From: Ditylenchus dipsaci
Taxonomy: Eukaryota > Nematoda > Chromadorea > Rhabditida > Anguinidae
Length of the DNA stretch: 64,000 nucleotides
NCBI GenBank assembly: GCA_004194705.1
Contig: SADC01000239.1
Location: 1 to 64,000 of the forward strand
Reading direction: 5' to 3'
Shown: positions 45,161-55,857 of the stretch, piece after piece
How positions within the stretch are numbered: position 1 is the first letter of the stretch
How the letters are laid out: each line of letters starts with the position of its first letter
Made by a program: the position numbers and the translations under genes
The notes under the pieces: model-generated
What the model was told of the DNA's origin: nothing
What the model saw: the letters and a program-made list of their open reading frames with translations, nothing else
The model's database searches: none

Positions 45161-48100
45161 ATGAATTCTCTCAGCTTGTTGGTGGTGGTGTGCATGTTGT
45201 TGGGTGACTGGATGGGGAGGTAGTGGTGCAGGCTCAACAAACATCCACATACTACGTGCATGATCTACCAAGTCCCTTAGTGGTGAACAACACAAAGTGC
45301 AAAACTCCCTCGCCCAGCTTCTTGTGCGACCCCGACCAAGTGTTGTCAGAGCAGGATCGCCAACAGCTTCACCTCAGATTGTTGAAGCTGGAGCAGGACA
45401 CCACAAATGTAAGTTTTTTTAGGTTTTGTTTAAAAAATCCTGGAGGGGGGGGGGGTAACCGAGTAGCTATTTGGGGGGGATAAAACCGATTAGTGCCAAA
45501 AATCAATACCTACCGCATTTTCCTCACTTTTCGCCTCGCCAAAGGTGAGAAAGTTTGCCTGAAATACATATTTAATAGGGTTGGCCTCCCCCCCCCCCCC
45601 GCTTTTTGGGGTGCGGGGGAGAGATTAGACTAAAAAAATTTGCGGGGGGGGGGGAGAAGCGGGGGGGGGAGGTGGCCAATTTTTTTTGCGGGGTTTTTTT
45701 TGCAACCCTAATATTTAAGTGTTGTTTTCGGGTCGACTGCCTGTGTAATTTTAAAGACTTTCAGCCAATGTTTCCGATCTCTGCAAGGCCAAAGGCATTC
45801 GACTGAGCATATTGATCACACAGAATGATATCAACATTGTAATAATGACATAATTACTTGACTGACTTATCCTAAACCAAGATAAATTCAGATCAGAAAC
45901 CTGCAACCCCCACAAACTGTTGGCCAGGCGTTCTACGAACAGTGGGCCTTCGACAGAGACTGTGGCAAGACCGCAATGATTGTTTACTGCAATCGCACCA
46001 AGAAAAGCTCCCTCGGTCTAGGCACTCAGAATTTACCCATCTTCAAGGACGAATTCGTGCATGTGATTGGCATGGAAGTGGGTCCATTTTTCGAACAAAT
46101 TATTATAGGCACAAAGTTTTTCGGAAAGTCATGCCGAATAGTAAGTCACGCCTGGTCAAAATGATCCATAAGATGAAATAAAGATGTTTTGAGCAGACCA
46201 GCCAAAAAATAAGCACCATTAACTTATTTTGAGGGATATCTTACCTCCGTGAATTCATTTTTACGTTAGATTCAGTTTAGATTCAAGCATAAATTTTTGT
46301 AATAGGGTTTATTTTCCATTTTTTTTTATTATTTTCTGTTACGAGTATCTTTTAAGATACTAAACATAGAGAAATAACACCAGGGTTGGCAGGGTGTGGC
46401 TTTTTCGGCCACAAAAAATACTACACCCTTTTTGCAATATTTGCATAAAATGACACATTGCTTCGAATTTTCAAATTGTAATATACGTTTTCAAGACTTC
46501 AATAAAAGGTAAGGAAGATGTCTTTCAACTGGTATGTAGAAGCATCAGATGCGCTCATAAAATACTAGAAAAAACAAGCGATGAAAAGAGAAAAACGCCT
46601 TTTTAAAAAAGCCACACCGGGGCCGAAAAAGCCACACCTTGCCAACCCTAAATAACACTTATATTCAACAGAACGTGTATGCTTTAATAATGCCCTCCAT
46701 AGTTGACTAAAAGTCTTGTAACTTTTGCGAATGTGCGAGAAAATTGGCGGGTGTGATTGAAAATTTTTGTAGACGGCACTCAAGGTCAGCGTCTTTAGTT
46801 CCGGCCAACTGGAAACGGTTTCGGAACTTTATCTTGCAAAAAGTCAAAAGTGAATGCTTTTTCGAAATACACATTTTGTAGAGGACACTCCGGCCTACAG
46901 AATGTGTATGAACATCCATAATAAGAAGCTTTTTGTGTGAGCAGGTTAAATCCAAAATAGTGCCAGGAGTGAAAAAAACCTCGCAAAAGACCCACTTGAT
47001 TCAAGCTTCAAAGCATTGGGATGTTTCATGTACTTTTCACCTCTGGCATTATTTTGGATTTAAGCAAAAAGGCTTTTTATTATCTACCGTATATTCTCTA
47101 TTAGAAGGCCCCTCTCTAATAGAAGACCCCCCTTGAGGACCTATATATCAGCCTAGAAAAAGAAATTCGCAAATCTGTGTTTCGCGTTTTCTTAGTTAGC
47201 ACGAGCTTACCTGATTCCACTTTTAAAATTTTGGTTGAGCACGCAAAAATCTCAAAATCGACCCAAATTTTTTCCGACTTTTTTAGGGTTGAAAAATAGA
47301 AGGCCAGGCCTTCTAATAGAGAATATACGGTATGTTTATACTCATTTTGCAGGCCGGAACGTCCTCTGCAAAATTCTAAGCTGAAACTAGCAAGTTCCTC
47401 AAGTTTATGTGTAAAAACATACAGTTTGTAAAAACATACAAACGTCTACAAAAATAAATCTACTGTCGATTTAGTGTACCCTTATTTTTAAAAACAAGAC
47501 TACCGTAAACGCTCCAATGGGCCGACAGTCTCTCATAATCGGACAGCCCCTACTTTGAAGACCTACATCTCCGACTAAAGAATCTTTTGCATAGCTATTT
47601 TTCGAATTTTCTTAACTCTCGCGAGCTCTACCGAGGCCACTTTTTAGATTTCGGACTTGTACTTGAAAATCTCCAGGTCAAGGTGGAAATTTTACGATTT
47701 TTGGTTGATTGAAATATATCCCGACATGTAGAGCATTTACGATATACTAAATCAAAAGACGCGGGGTTTTTTTGACAAAACTGTTACTATTCACAAAAAA
47801 GACTGGTAAAATGGAAAAAGCTTTTTGGGACAAAAAGGCTTTTTTGAGGTCAAATCGACTCTTTTTTGGCGCAAAAAGACTCTTTTTGCACCAAAAAAGA
47901 GTCGATTTGACCCAAAACAAAAGTATTTTTGCCCAATAAAGATTTGTCCGGCGAAATTGTAATATTTGTGATTTTTCTGATTTGACTGACAAATCAGATT
48001 TGGTAAAAGCTTTCAGAATAGAGGTAAAAAAGTCTCGGACCTTAGACGGGGACGAACTTGAGGGAGTTACGCTAAATCGATAGTAGACTGTATTTTCCAA

Positions 48101-48627
48101 ATTCACCGTACCTGATCAAAATAAAAATTCCGAAATTTGGGAATGTGTGCTTAGTTGTTCGTAAAAAACACGATTAATTAAAATGGTAAATATTGCAGGA
48201 GCGAATTCTGAAAGAAAACAAAGTCCTCTTAGCTTTCTTGGAAATCACCAACAACTTGGAGAAAATTGCCCAGAACCGAGCCACCCTCTTGGGACTGAGA
48301 ATGAATAGGCCAGCCAAGGAGGAGTGCATTTGGGATTGCGCGATCTGGCTATTGTGCTGCTTGTCACCTTGTTAAGTGCTACTGTGGTCTTCGGAGTGCT
48401 TGGATGGGCTTACCACCGATACTGGATGTCAAATTTGACGAAGAGGGATGAGAAAAATATGGTATATAATTAGTAGATATGATCCATTTATTTCTAAGTC
48501 ACCTTTTCAGACGGCCAGTTGGAAGAACCCACCGAATGGGACTCAGCCAGTACACAGCCACTTTGTGTCGGAAGAAAGGGTGACTACGGGACCTTTCAAA
48601 ACACCCATTCCTGTTGTGCCCTACTGA
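45161..48627 (+). CDS. TPM-domain single-pass membrane protein B (MOLO-1-like)
   Basis: Paralogue of protein A in the same orientation. Exons: 45161-45408, 45765-45838, 45892-46140, 48199-48461 and 48511-48627. Signal peptide MNSLSLLVVVCMLLGDW; YYVHDLPSPLVVNNTKC; CDPDQVLSEQDRQQLHLRLL; VSDLCKAKGIRLSILITQND; FYEQWAFDRDCGKTAMIVYC; FVHVIGMEVGPFFEQIIIG; then LRDLAIVLLVTLLSATVVF as transmembrane helix and a short cytoplasmic tail ending FKTPIPVVPY. Frame breaks consistent with single lost bases occur between signal peptide and mature part (near 45220), at the exon 1/2 join and near 48325 before the membrane helix. Exons 2 to 5 splice cleanly. Protein B keeps cysteines equivalent to those in A. Intron 1 carries an hAT-like insert and very long G runs; intron 3 is 2 kb of repeats. 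Confidence 0.7.
45576..45710. mobile_element. hAT-like MITE with perfect 8-base duplication
   Basis: Ends TAGGGTTGGCC and TGCAACCCTA. Flanked by ATATTTAA on both sides (45568-45575 and 45711-45718), the size expected for hAT transposition. The interior is mostly C and G runs. Confidence 0.85.
46381..46650. mobile_element. hAT-like MITE with perfect 8-base duplication
   Basis: Ends CAGGGTTGGCAGGGTGTGGC and GCCACACCTTGCCAACCCTA, followed inward by TTTTTCGGCC. AATAACAC flanks both sides (46373-46380 and 46651-46658). Lies in intron 3 of TPM gene B. Confidence 0.9.
47085..47332. mobile_element. ACCGTAT-family MITE
   Basis: Ends ACCGTATATTCTCTATTAGA and TCTAATAGAGAATATACGGT with TA flanks. Interior words GGTTGAGCACGCAAAAATCT and TTTAGGGTTGAAAAATAGAA match the copy at 12044. 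Confidence 0.85.
47461..48092. mobile_element. Pogo-like element in intron 3 of TPM gene B
   Basis: Ends CTGTCGATTTAGTGTACCCT on the left and GCTAAATCGATAGTAGACTG on the right, TA-flanked. A degraded ACCGTAAACGCTC-ended MITE is nested at about 47503-47740. Its interior (47810-47930) has a smaller hairpin of TTTTTTGGCGCAAAAAG words. Confidence 0.7.
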
Positions 48628-49696
48628 TGTGCTCTCCTTATTGTTTGCCTCATGTCTAGTGATTCAATCGACATATTTATTGATTTCACTTAATTAGAAC
48701 TCAATTAGCTGAAAATTCACTTGTAGTTGTGAACTCTATTTTTGAAAGACCATGGTTTGATTTGATTTTAATTATCGGAGCACACTTTTATACTCCGAAA
48801 CGCTCGAAATTCTTGTCGAATTATTTTTAGCCTCAAATTGAATCATGACCTAAAAAGTACGAATGATCGGAATTTTTCTTTGAATTTTTGTGGTAATTTT
48901 TCAATTTTTTTGCACTTGAATCATAGCTTAAAAGCTATCAGACTCCAATAAATAGTTTGAAAAATGTGAATATTTAAAGGTCTAAAAACTTCAATTTTTC
49001 AGAACGAAATTCAGACTTTTGAGGGCGTACTCCAGTTTTTCACTTGCTTTTTTGTTTTTAATGCAAAGTTTACTTTTTTTTTAAATTTTATTACCGGTAT
49101 CTAACCGAGGTTTCCTTCGCAGCACTAAAAGAGGCTGAATGCAAATATTGATAAAGTCGATGAAAAAAAAATATAGAAAATCTTTTCTATCTAATGCAAA
49201 ATCTTGATGTTATGTTAATTGACTTGTGCTTGTTTGGATTATATTTAAAAAATAAAAATATGTTACTTTTTTAATCTTAACACTCTTTGGGTCACAAAAA
49301 GCCCTGCCGGTAGCAAAGATTATTTTTTCTTCACAAAGTTTTAAAGTATTCTGGGACATAGCCTTTTCTCCGAAAAATCTTTTCCCCGAAAACTGATAAT
49401 TATTAGAAAAACTTAAAATTTATGAAAAGACTGAAAATATGGCTTTATCCAACAAACGGGGGTTGCCTTGGTCCCCCTGCTGAACATTTTGTTATTTTTA
49501 GGCTTAGACAAGGGTAGTCCAGCTTATGTTAGGACGGTTTCGGACATATCTTAGACTCAGGTTTCAGTTCGTCCTAACATACGCTGGCCTACCCTTACCT
49601 AAGCTTACAAAATAACAAAAAAAATCAAAAAGGTTGGCTAAGGCAAATCCAAACCTTCCCCCCCCTTTATGGACAGTGCCAAAAAAATTATGATAT
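48628..49696. other. Intergenic with one fold-back
   Basis: AT-rich downstream region of TPM gene B; no exon seen. 49462-49660 is a second copy of the 42.1 kb fold-back, with GCCTTGGTCCCCC at 49465-49477 and mirrored TATGTTAGGAC / GTCCTAACATA. Confidence 0.5.
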
Positions 49697-50868
49697 TACA
49701 GTCGACTCTCGATTTAAAGACACCCCAAAAAGTTCGTTCCCACCTTGAGTCCGACACTTTTTTTGCCCGATTTTGAAATTTTTTACCAGTTTTGTTTTGA
49801 CAGTCTGGTTGAAAATATCACAAGAATTTCTATTTTGCCGGCAGGAGTGCACTATACCGCGTAGCCCAAAACTGTCTTAAAGCGTGTTTTTTTGATGTGT
49901 AAGCAATTAAAACATACTTAAAACGTGTTTTTAAAGTGCGGAAGGCCATTTTTGGAAAAAAAAATTTTTGACCAAAATTTGACTTTTTGCCTTGGGGTTC
50001 GAAGGTAAACCACCTGGAGAGGATTTTTTACCTCGTTTTTCTTACTGAGACTGGGCAAAAAGAGTCTCTAGACGCATTTTTTGATCGAGAGCGTTGCTCG
50101 GATTCATCTCCAAGGTAAGTGAGTGCGCGCATCTCTAACTCCTAAGCCCCTACGCCCCTCCGGGGCGTAGGGGGCTTGGGGGCTTGGAGTTGAGATGCGC
50201 ACACACACATACCTTAGAGACCAAACACTCGAAAAAACTCTGGATGCATAAAACAATGTGCATGCCAGAGTTTTTATGCGGTAGGTCCCTGCAAGGAAAA
50301 CTATGTTCAAGATCTTCTTCTTTTGAGGAGTGGCTCCTACTCAGGCTAAAGTTAAATGTTGGTTTTAGCTGTAATGGTTCTGAATTTGATTCTTAAATAA
50401 CCTCTCCAGGTGGTTTACCTTCGTCCCCCAAGGCAAAAAGTCAAATTTGGTCAAAAATTTTTTTTTCCAAAAATGGCCTTCCGCACTCTAAAAACACGTT
50501 TTAAGTATGTTTTAATTGCTCACACATCAAAAAAACACGCTTTAAGCCAGTTTTGGGCTACGCGGTATAATGCACTTTAGCCTTTGCCGATTTTTTTTAC
50601 AATCATGCACTTTCATCATTAAAAAGCAAAACTCGATTTTAGGACAGGCTTTTTCAAAAATCTCTGTCCTTAAACCGAGGTCTTGCTTTTTGAGTAGTAA
50701 AATATTTACTTATTAAAAAACGATCGGCAAAATCCGAATCCTTGCAATATTTGCAACCTGACTGTTAAAACAAAACTGGTAAAAAATTTCAAAAATCAGG
50801 CTAAAAAAATGTCGGACCCTAGATGGGAACGAACTTTTTGGGCGTCCTTAAATCGAGAGTCGACTGTA
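49697..50868. mobile_element. Pogo-like element with nested fold-back
   Basis: TA-flanked; ends CAGTCGACTCTCGATTTAAA and TTTAAGGA-type ... AAATCGAGAGTCGACTG, continuing into AAAGTTCGTTCCCA and its inverse. A fold-back (about 49847-50578) with CACTATACCGCGTAGCC ends is nested inside, and its centre (50100-50290) holds the GATGCGCACAC hairpin motif and GCCCCTCCGGGGCGTAGGGG. Confidence 0.85.
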
Positions 50869-51042
50869 CAATTTTTTTCCAAAAATGGCCTTCCGCACTC
50901 TTTCCGTACTCAAGTTCAAATTTGTTTCCGGTTTTATTTATTTTTATTTCTGTATCCTTAAACTGCTACAAATTTCAAACATATAGCATGAAGCCAAGTA
51001 CCCAGATGATTTCCTTGTAAGAAACTTGATTTTCAACTTGAT

Positions 51043-54000
51043 TCAGTTGTTTTTCACTCCCAGAGTAGCCTCCAGTTCAATTCTTTTTGCTGCACTTTTC
51101 CATAAATGTAGCGGAAAACTCCTTCTTGAGTGTGTGGTTGGAAATATTGGTCAGCTCTTCGCTCCATTTCAAAATCAGAGCTAACTTCAGAGATGTTCTA
51201 CAAACTATTCAAATTAATTCTAATTTTATGGAAGATCTCTTTTATACCCTGAGATCTTTGCTTTGAGATATTAGCCATTTCTGAACCAGTTCTTGTGGGT
51301 TGTCTGCAAACTTGGCGTAGAAGTCTCGCTTCACTTTTTCTTCATTGATTTGCTCAACGATGTCATAAATCTAAAAAAATATTAAATGGTGTGTAGTCTA
51401 GGGGTGGACAAGGACCCAAAAAATTACGGCCCGGCTCAGCCCGCCCGTGGAAACGCGGCCCACCCGCTCAGTCTTAGCTACGGCCCTGATCGGGCTTAAG
51501 CCCGAAGCCTGGCTGAAAAATTTCGCGCTTCGCGCCTGGTTTAAAATTTTTTTAATAAATTTTTAGTAATTATCTCAAAATATTTCAAAAATTGAGACGA
51601 TTATAAGGTTGACCAATGTTTGATGAACAATGGTCGATTGACGATCAATTCATTTCTCGAAATACAGTTAACTCTCGTGATACAGTCAACTTTCAATTAT
51701 TACCGGGTTTCGGCCTAAGCCTGGCCTGGACTTTTTGCAGACCGGCCGCAGGGGGTACGGCCCGGGCCGGCCTGTGTCCACCTCTAGCGTTTGTTCACTT
51801 TTTGGGTAATGCTTAAGTCTAGTGCCAAAATACTTATATTTAATTTTTTAAGCTTTTCTCTTTTTCTCTCCAATTTTTACTTTACTGTCGTATAGCCCTG
51901 AATCTAAGCTGTTTAACAAGATATCTTCCTTTAGTAAAATATTTTGAACGGCTAGGTATCTTCTTAATCGAAAAAGTTATTCCATCTTTAGACTTTCAAA
52001 GTCTTTTACACGAGTTTGAGACCTTATTAGAAAGCTCAGATTCAGGACTTTATATTCACGCATCAACTTAGAAAAGGTTTTTATATATTAGTTCAATTTT
52101 GGTGCCAGAAATCAGTATTATGTACAAGAAAAAAATACCACCCACTTTTTTCCCGGCTTTTCGGACTCGCGCCTTTTCTTAATATTGCAGTTGGCGACAC
52201 ACGTTTGAGCCCGTCCTAACGTGCGCTGGTCTAAAGCTTTTTACAAATCGCGAAAACTGTAAAGAACAGCTTTATAAATAAAATGAAAAATTCAAACAGC
52301 ATGGGCAAAAAGTGTACAAATGCGTTAACATTCAGTAAATTACTTTAATGATTTTTTCAAAAACTACCTTTTGATCCAACACTGCTATATCAGGCATGTT
52401 GGAGTGGTTCTGTAAGAAAGTGGACATTTGCTGTTTGACTGGGTCGTCCATCTCTACATCGATGTCGTAGCAAGCAGTGTTCTTGTCGGGTCCATCATAC
52501 TTGATGATGTGGTTCAAGACCAGAGGGTCTGGTTGTTGCAACAGTGCTTGGAGTCGTTGAGGGATTTCCATGAATCGCATTCTCTTGCAATTGAACACTT
52601 GCTCCAAAAAGATGTCACAGTTAATCACATCTCTGTCTGTGGAATCCTGCATTTAGCTTTTTTAACATTAACAAAAGCAAGAAAAAAAAACCTGTAGTTT
52701 GTGGTTTTAATGTATTGCCAGAGTGCTTCAATGATTTTAGGCCGAGTCTCCATAGCGATGCCTAGCAATTTGGCCAATCTGGGATGCAGCTTGAACTTCA
52801 TTGGCTGGTGATCCAGTAACAGCAAAATAGTGCACTTGACATCCCGGTCTCCCGCCGTTTCACCTAAACCCATTTTGGTACTCCTTGCGCTGTTTCACCC
52901 CCCCCCCCTTCACCTCTCCATTTTTTAAAAAATTTTGGTGAATTTTTCATTTTGCTATTTTTTCCTCATTAGTATTCCTTGTTTTTTTCTGTTTTGCTTG
53001 CGGTGTTCGGTCTTTTTTCCGATATTTTCAATTTACAGATGGAATTTATTCACCAAATTTTTAAAAAATGGAGGGGTGAAACAGCGCAAGGAGTACCCCC
53101 ATTTAAATTTACCAGACCTATTTTACATGTATTGGTCTCGAATTAAAAAAAACACATTGAAATTCCAAAATGGAAGTACTTCTTCTTGCGTGTCCCTAAT
53201 TTTTTAAGGCTCAAATTGTTTTACCCTGTCAAATTAATTTTTTACCTCGTCAAATTTGAATTTCGAGTAAAATATTCATTTACCCCGTCAAATAATTCAT
53301 TTACCCCGTCAAATTTGAATTTTTAGTGAAATAATGCAGTAAATTTTTCGGGGATCCAAATTTTATAGTCAAAAGTTGATTTAGGTCGCTTAGAATCCCC
53401 ATCCTAGAGTGGCCAGAAGCCCCTGAAAGTTGGTTTTTGGGGTTTACTAAAAGGGGGGGGTTAAATTCTTGCAAAAAGCGATTGGACGGATCAGAATTCC
53501 AGTCCGATTGGCTCAATCGCTCAGAATTGCAGAAGGGATGCACGTGCCTGCCGACCCGTAGAATTTTGAAAAAAAACTGTGTAAGGAAAATGTACTAAAA
53601 ATTCTGGGAATATCCCCCCCCCCACTTGTCAGAAATTCCTGGCTACGTCACTTAATCAAAATGCCGCTGTATCCGGGGTGCGTTGGAATTCCGAAATCCG
53701 GAATTTTTAAGTGTCAGAAATTCCTGGCTACGCCTTTTTCGATCTTTTGAAGGTAGCAGAAAAGATCCATGGTAGAAATCAATGTGAAAAGGTAGTCGCA
53801 GATTTCTCCCCTTTTAAGTTTTAGCAAGAAATAGAATATGGGTTGGGTCCCATAACCAAAAGGAGCAACAAAAAAGTGAGAAAAACATTTTAGAGCCCGT
53901 ATTAACCTACACTGGTCTATTCTGCGATAAGGAACACCAAGGTAGCAAACTTATGGTATGTAAAATAGACCAAAGTCGAAGGAATTTATTTGCAAACCTG

Positions 54001-55038
54001 AAATCCATCTGTTTCATTAGTCTGCGGTGTTCGATGCCATTCCACCAAGTGGTTATCTGGTCCATAGATGTCTTTGTCCAACTCAATCACCAAGCTTTTG
54101 AAAAAAGAGCTGAATTTGCGCTTGGATTGAGTGCCTTTGGCATTAGGATTAGCAGGTGGTGGGGCAATAGTTGCTGGAGCACTCCCTGAAGACTGTTCAT
54201 CCAGCAGACGACCTTCCACTCGCAACTCCCACATTGGAACAGCTCCTTCCTCGCCTTCTCGCTGCAATACATCGAATTGGACAGGTATTATAAATATGTG
54301 AAATACCTCAGGTTCCTTGCCAGCAATAAACGAGTGTGACACGTAAATTCGCAGTTTTTTCTTGATTTTTTGAGGACGCTTCAAAGCTTCCTGGATATCC
54401 AACTTCTTGCGCGTCAGGTGGCGTCTAACTTCTGTTCAAAAGATAATAACCCCATGTAGGCTTCTGCTTCTGGAACTAGACTGCGGATCTAAAGCAGGGA
54501 ATGGACTAAAATATTGGAGCAAACATAGTATAGGTGGATCACTAAGAATTCGGTGTAAGTGCCCTATATAGCAAGTCACTTAATCAAAATCCCTATGTAT
54601 CAGGGGTGCGTCGGAATTCCGAAATCCGGAACTTTTTAAGTTCCGAATTTCGATTCCGAAAGTTCTGGAGTTCCGATTCCAAATTCCGTTCCAATTTTTT
54701 CCTGTTCCGACGCAGCCCTGCTCTGTGTATATTTTTGATCAAGGATCTTGCTCGATACTGAATTTGAGCGGGCTACCTATATCAAAATTTAGCTTAAATA
54801 TTTTCTTGGAATGTTAGTGCTTACCTCAGGCAAAACTACTTTGTCCGCAAATCTGCGTTTCTTATTCCGATTCATGTTGATTGGTCGGCCAAATTGCTGT
54901 TGGGAGGCGGTTGGAGGCTGTCCCGGAATGGGCTGTGGTTGCAAGAATGGTCGACGATTACTTTGGGAGGAGGGTAACGTTGCTGAGAACCACCTGCAGA
55001 AGCCATAGAATGGCGTTTGGACCAGCGTTGCGCTGCAT
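51043..55038 (-). CDS. SMARCD/BAF60-type SWI/SNF subunit
   Basis: Accessory subunit of BAF-type chromatin remodelling complexes. Seven exons on the minus strand: 55038-54825, 54488-54307, 54261-53998, 52863-52692, 52646-52368, 51370-51248 and 51185-51043. Order of motifs: [105 protein letters not shown], the SWIB domain core ([39 protein letters not shown]), [17 protein letters not shown] and [20 protein letters not shown]. Six or more single-base losses, mostly in homopolymers (near 55013, 54967, 54424, 52852, the exon 6/7 join and 51096), break the frame although the residues are well conserved. Assembly error is the likeliest cause. Introns carry MITEs. Confidence 0.9.
51399..51786. mobile_element. 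GC-rich hAT-like element in a SMARCD intron
   Basis: Ends TAGGGGTGGACA and TGTCCACCTCTA. Inner GGCCCGGCTCAGCCCGCCCG and mirrored GGCCCGGGCCGGCC make it far richer in GC than its surroundings. Flanking 8-mers GTGTAGTC and GCGTTTGT match at 5 of 8, so the insertion is old. Confidence 0.7.
52877..53097. repeat. Fold-back in a SMARCD intron
   Basis: GGTACTCCTTGCGCTGTTTC on the left and GAAACAGCGCAAGGAGTACC on the right, then poly-C and a CCATTTTTTAAAAAATT stretch mirrored. It begins 13 bases upstream of exon 4. Confidence 0.85.
53220..53530. repeat. CCCCGTCAAATTTGAA repeats plus conserved fold-back core
   Basis: About five tandem copies of a unit with TTACCCCGTCAAATTTGAA (53220-53325), then one copy of the GCCAGAAGCCCCTGAAAGTT core (53411-53430) and GATCAGAATTCCAGTCCGAT. 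One half of the palindrome described at 4930-5412, with different terminal repeats. Confidence 0.7.
54601..54720. mobile_element. hAT-like MITE made of TTCCGA words
   Basis: Ends CAGGGGTGCGTCGGAA and TTCCGACGCAGCCCTG. Flanks CTATGTAT and CTCTGTGT match at 6 of 8. A related left end with the same upstream sequence (CACTTAATCAAAAT) occurs at 53650-53710, so a larger unit is duplicated within the gene's introns. Confidence 0.7.
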
Positions 55039-55362
55039 GCTCAAAGGAAAATAAGATTGGCAAAATTCTTGAAACAATTTTTAACAAAGCTTCCTTTTTA
55101 TGGTTGACGCCAAATTTGAGCAAATCAAAGTTAAATTGCGCCTATTCGAATGAAGTTTAATTACAATTTTTTTGTAGCGGCTTGTCTAGAATATAAATCT
55201 GTACTTTTTATCAAAATTTTTACTTTGATTGAAACCACCGAAAAATTTACGTTTTTTAATTTTTAAGAGTAGTAATTCAAAACAAAATCAACGAAACTCA
55301 CATGAATGTGGAATAAGAAAAATAAAACATAGAATGATGAAGCTTCAACATAGCTTTACAAT

Positions 55363-55857
55363 ACCGTATATCTTCTAATATAAGTCCGCCTTCTAAAATC
55401 GCCCTTACAGGCTATCTCAGGGCAGCGCGAATTTTTTTCGATTTTCGTTGAACATCCAAAAATCTCGAGATTGAACTCCAATTTTTTGTCACAAAAGCGT
55501 TTGAAAATAAAAGCTAACGGGCTTTTTAGAAGATATACGGCAGAGCTGTACCGGATATCCGATATCCGACATCCGATATCCGGCACTTTTGACATCCGAT
55601 ATCCGGTATCCGATATCCGAAAAAATGGCCAATTTTCGGAAAAATTTTTTAAAACTTTTTGAAATTTAGAAAAATTTTTCAATTTTTTTTTCAAAATTTC
55701 ATCAAAAATATCCGAAATCCGATATCCGATAACCGATATCCGGCACTTTTTCATATCCGGTATCCGATATCCGATCCGATATTTTTCCATATCCGGTATC
55801 CGATATCCGATCCGATCCGATATTTTTTGGTATCCGGTACAGCCCTGATATACGGTA
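55363..55857. mobile_element. ACCGTAT-family MITE interrupted by an hAT-like insert
   Basis: Left end ACCGTATATCTTCTAATATA, right end split: TTTTTAGAAGATATACGG before the insert and the duplicated ATATACGGTA after it. Interior GTTGAACATCCAAAAATCTC matches other family copies. Confidence 0.85.
55551..55847. mobile_element. hAT-like MITE composed of GATATCCG repeats
   Basis: Ends CAGAGCTGTACCGGATATCC and GGTATCCGGTACAGCCCTG. ATATACGG is perfectly duplicated at 55543-55550 and 55848-55855. Almost all of the element is a self-complementary GATATCCG/CGGATATC microsatellite. Confidence 0.9.

Noticed and set aside
51043..55038. Programmed ribosomal frameshifting to explain SMARCD frame breaks
   Set aside because: Too many sites, no slippery heptamer plus pseudoknot pattern, and each is repaired by one base in a homopolymer; sequence error is simpler.
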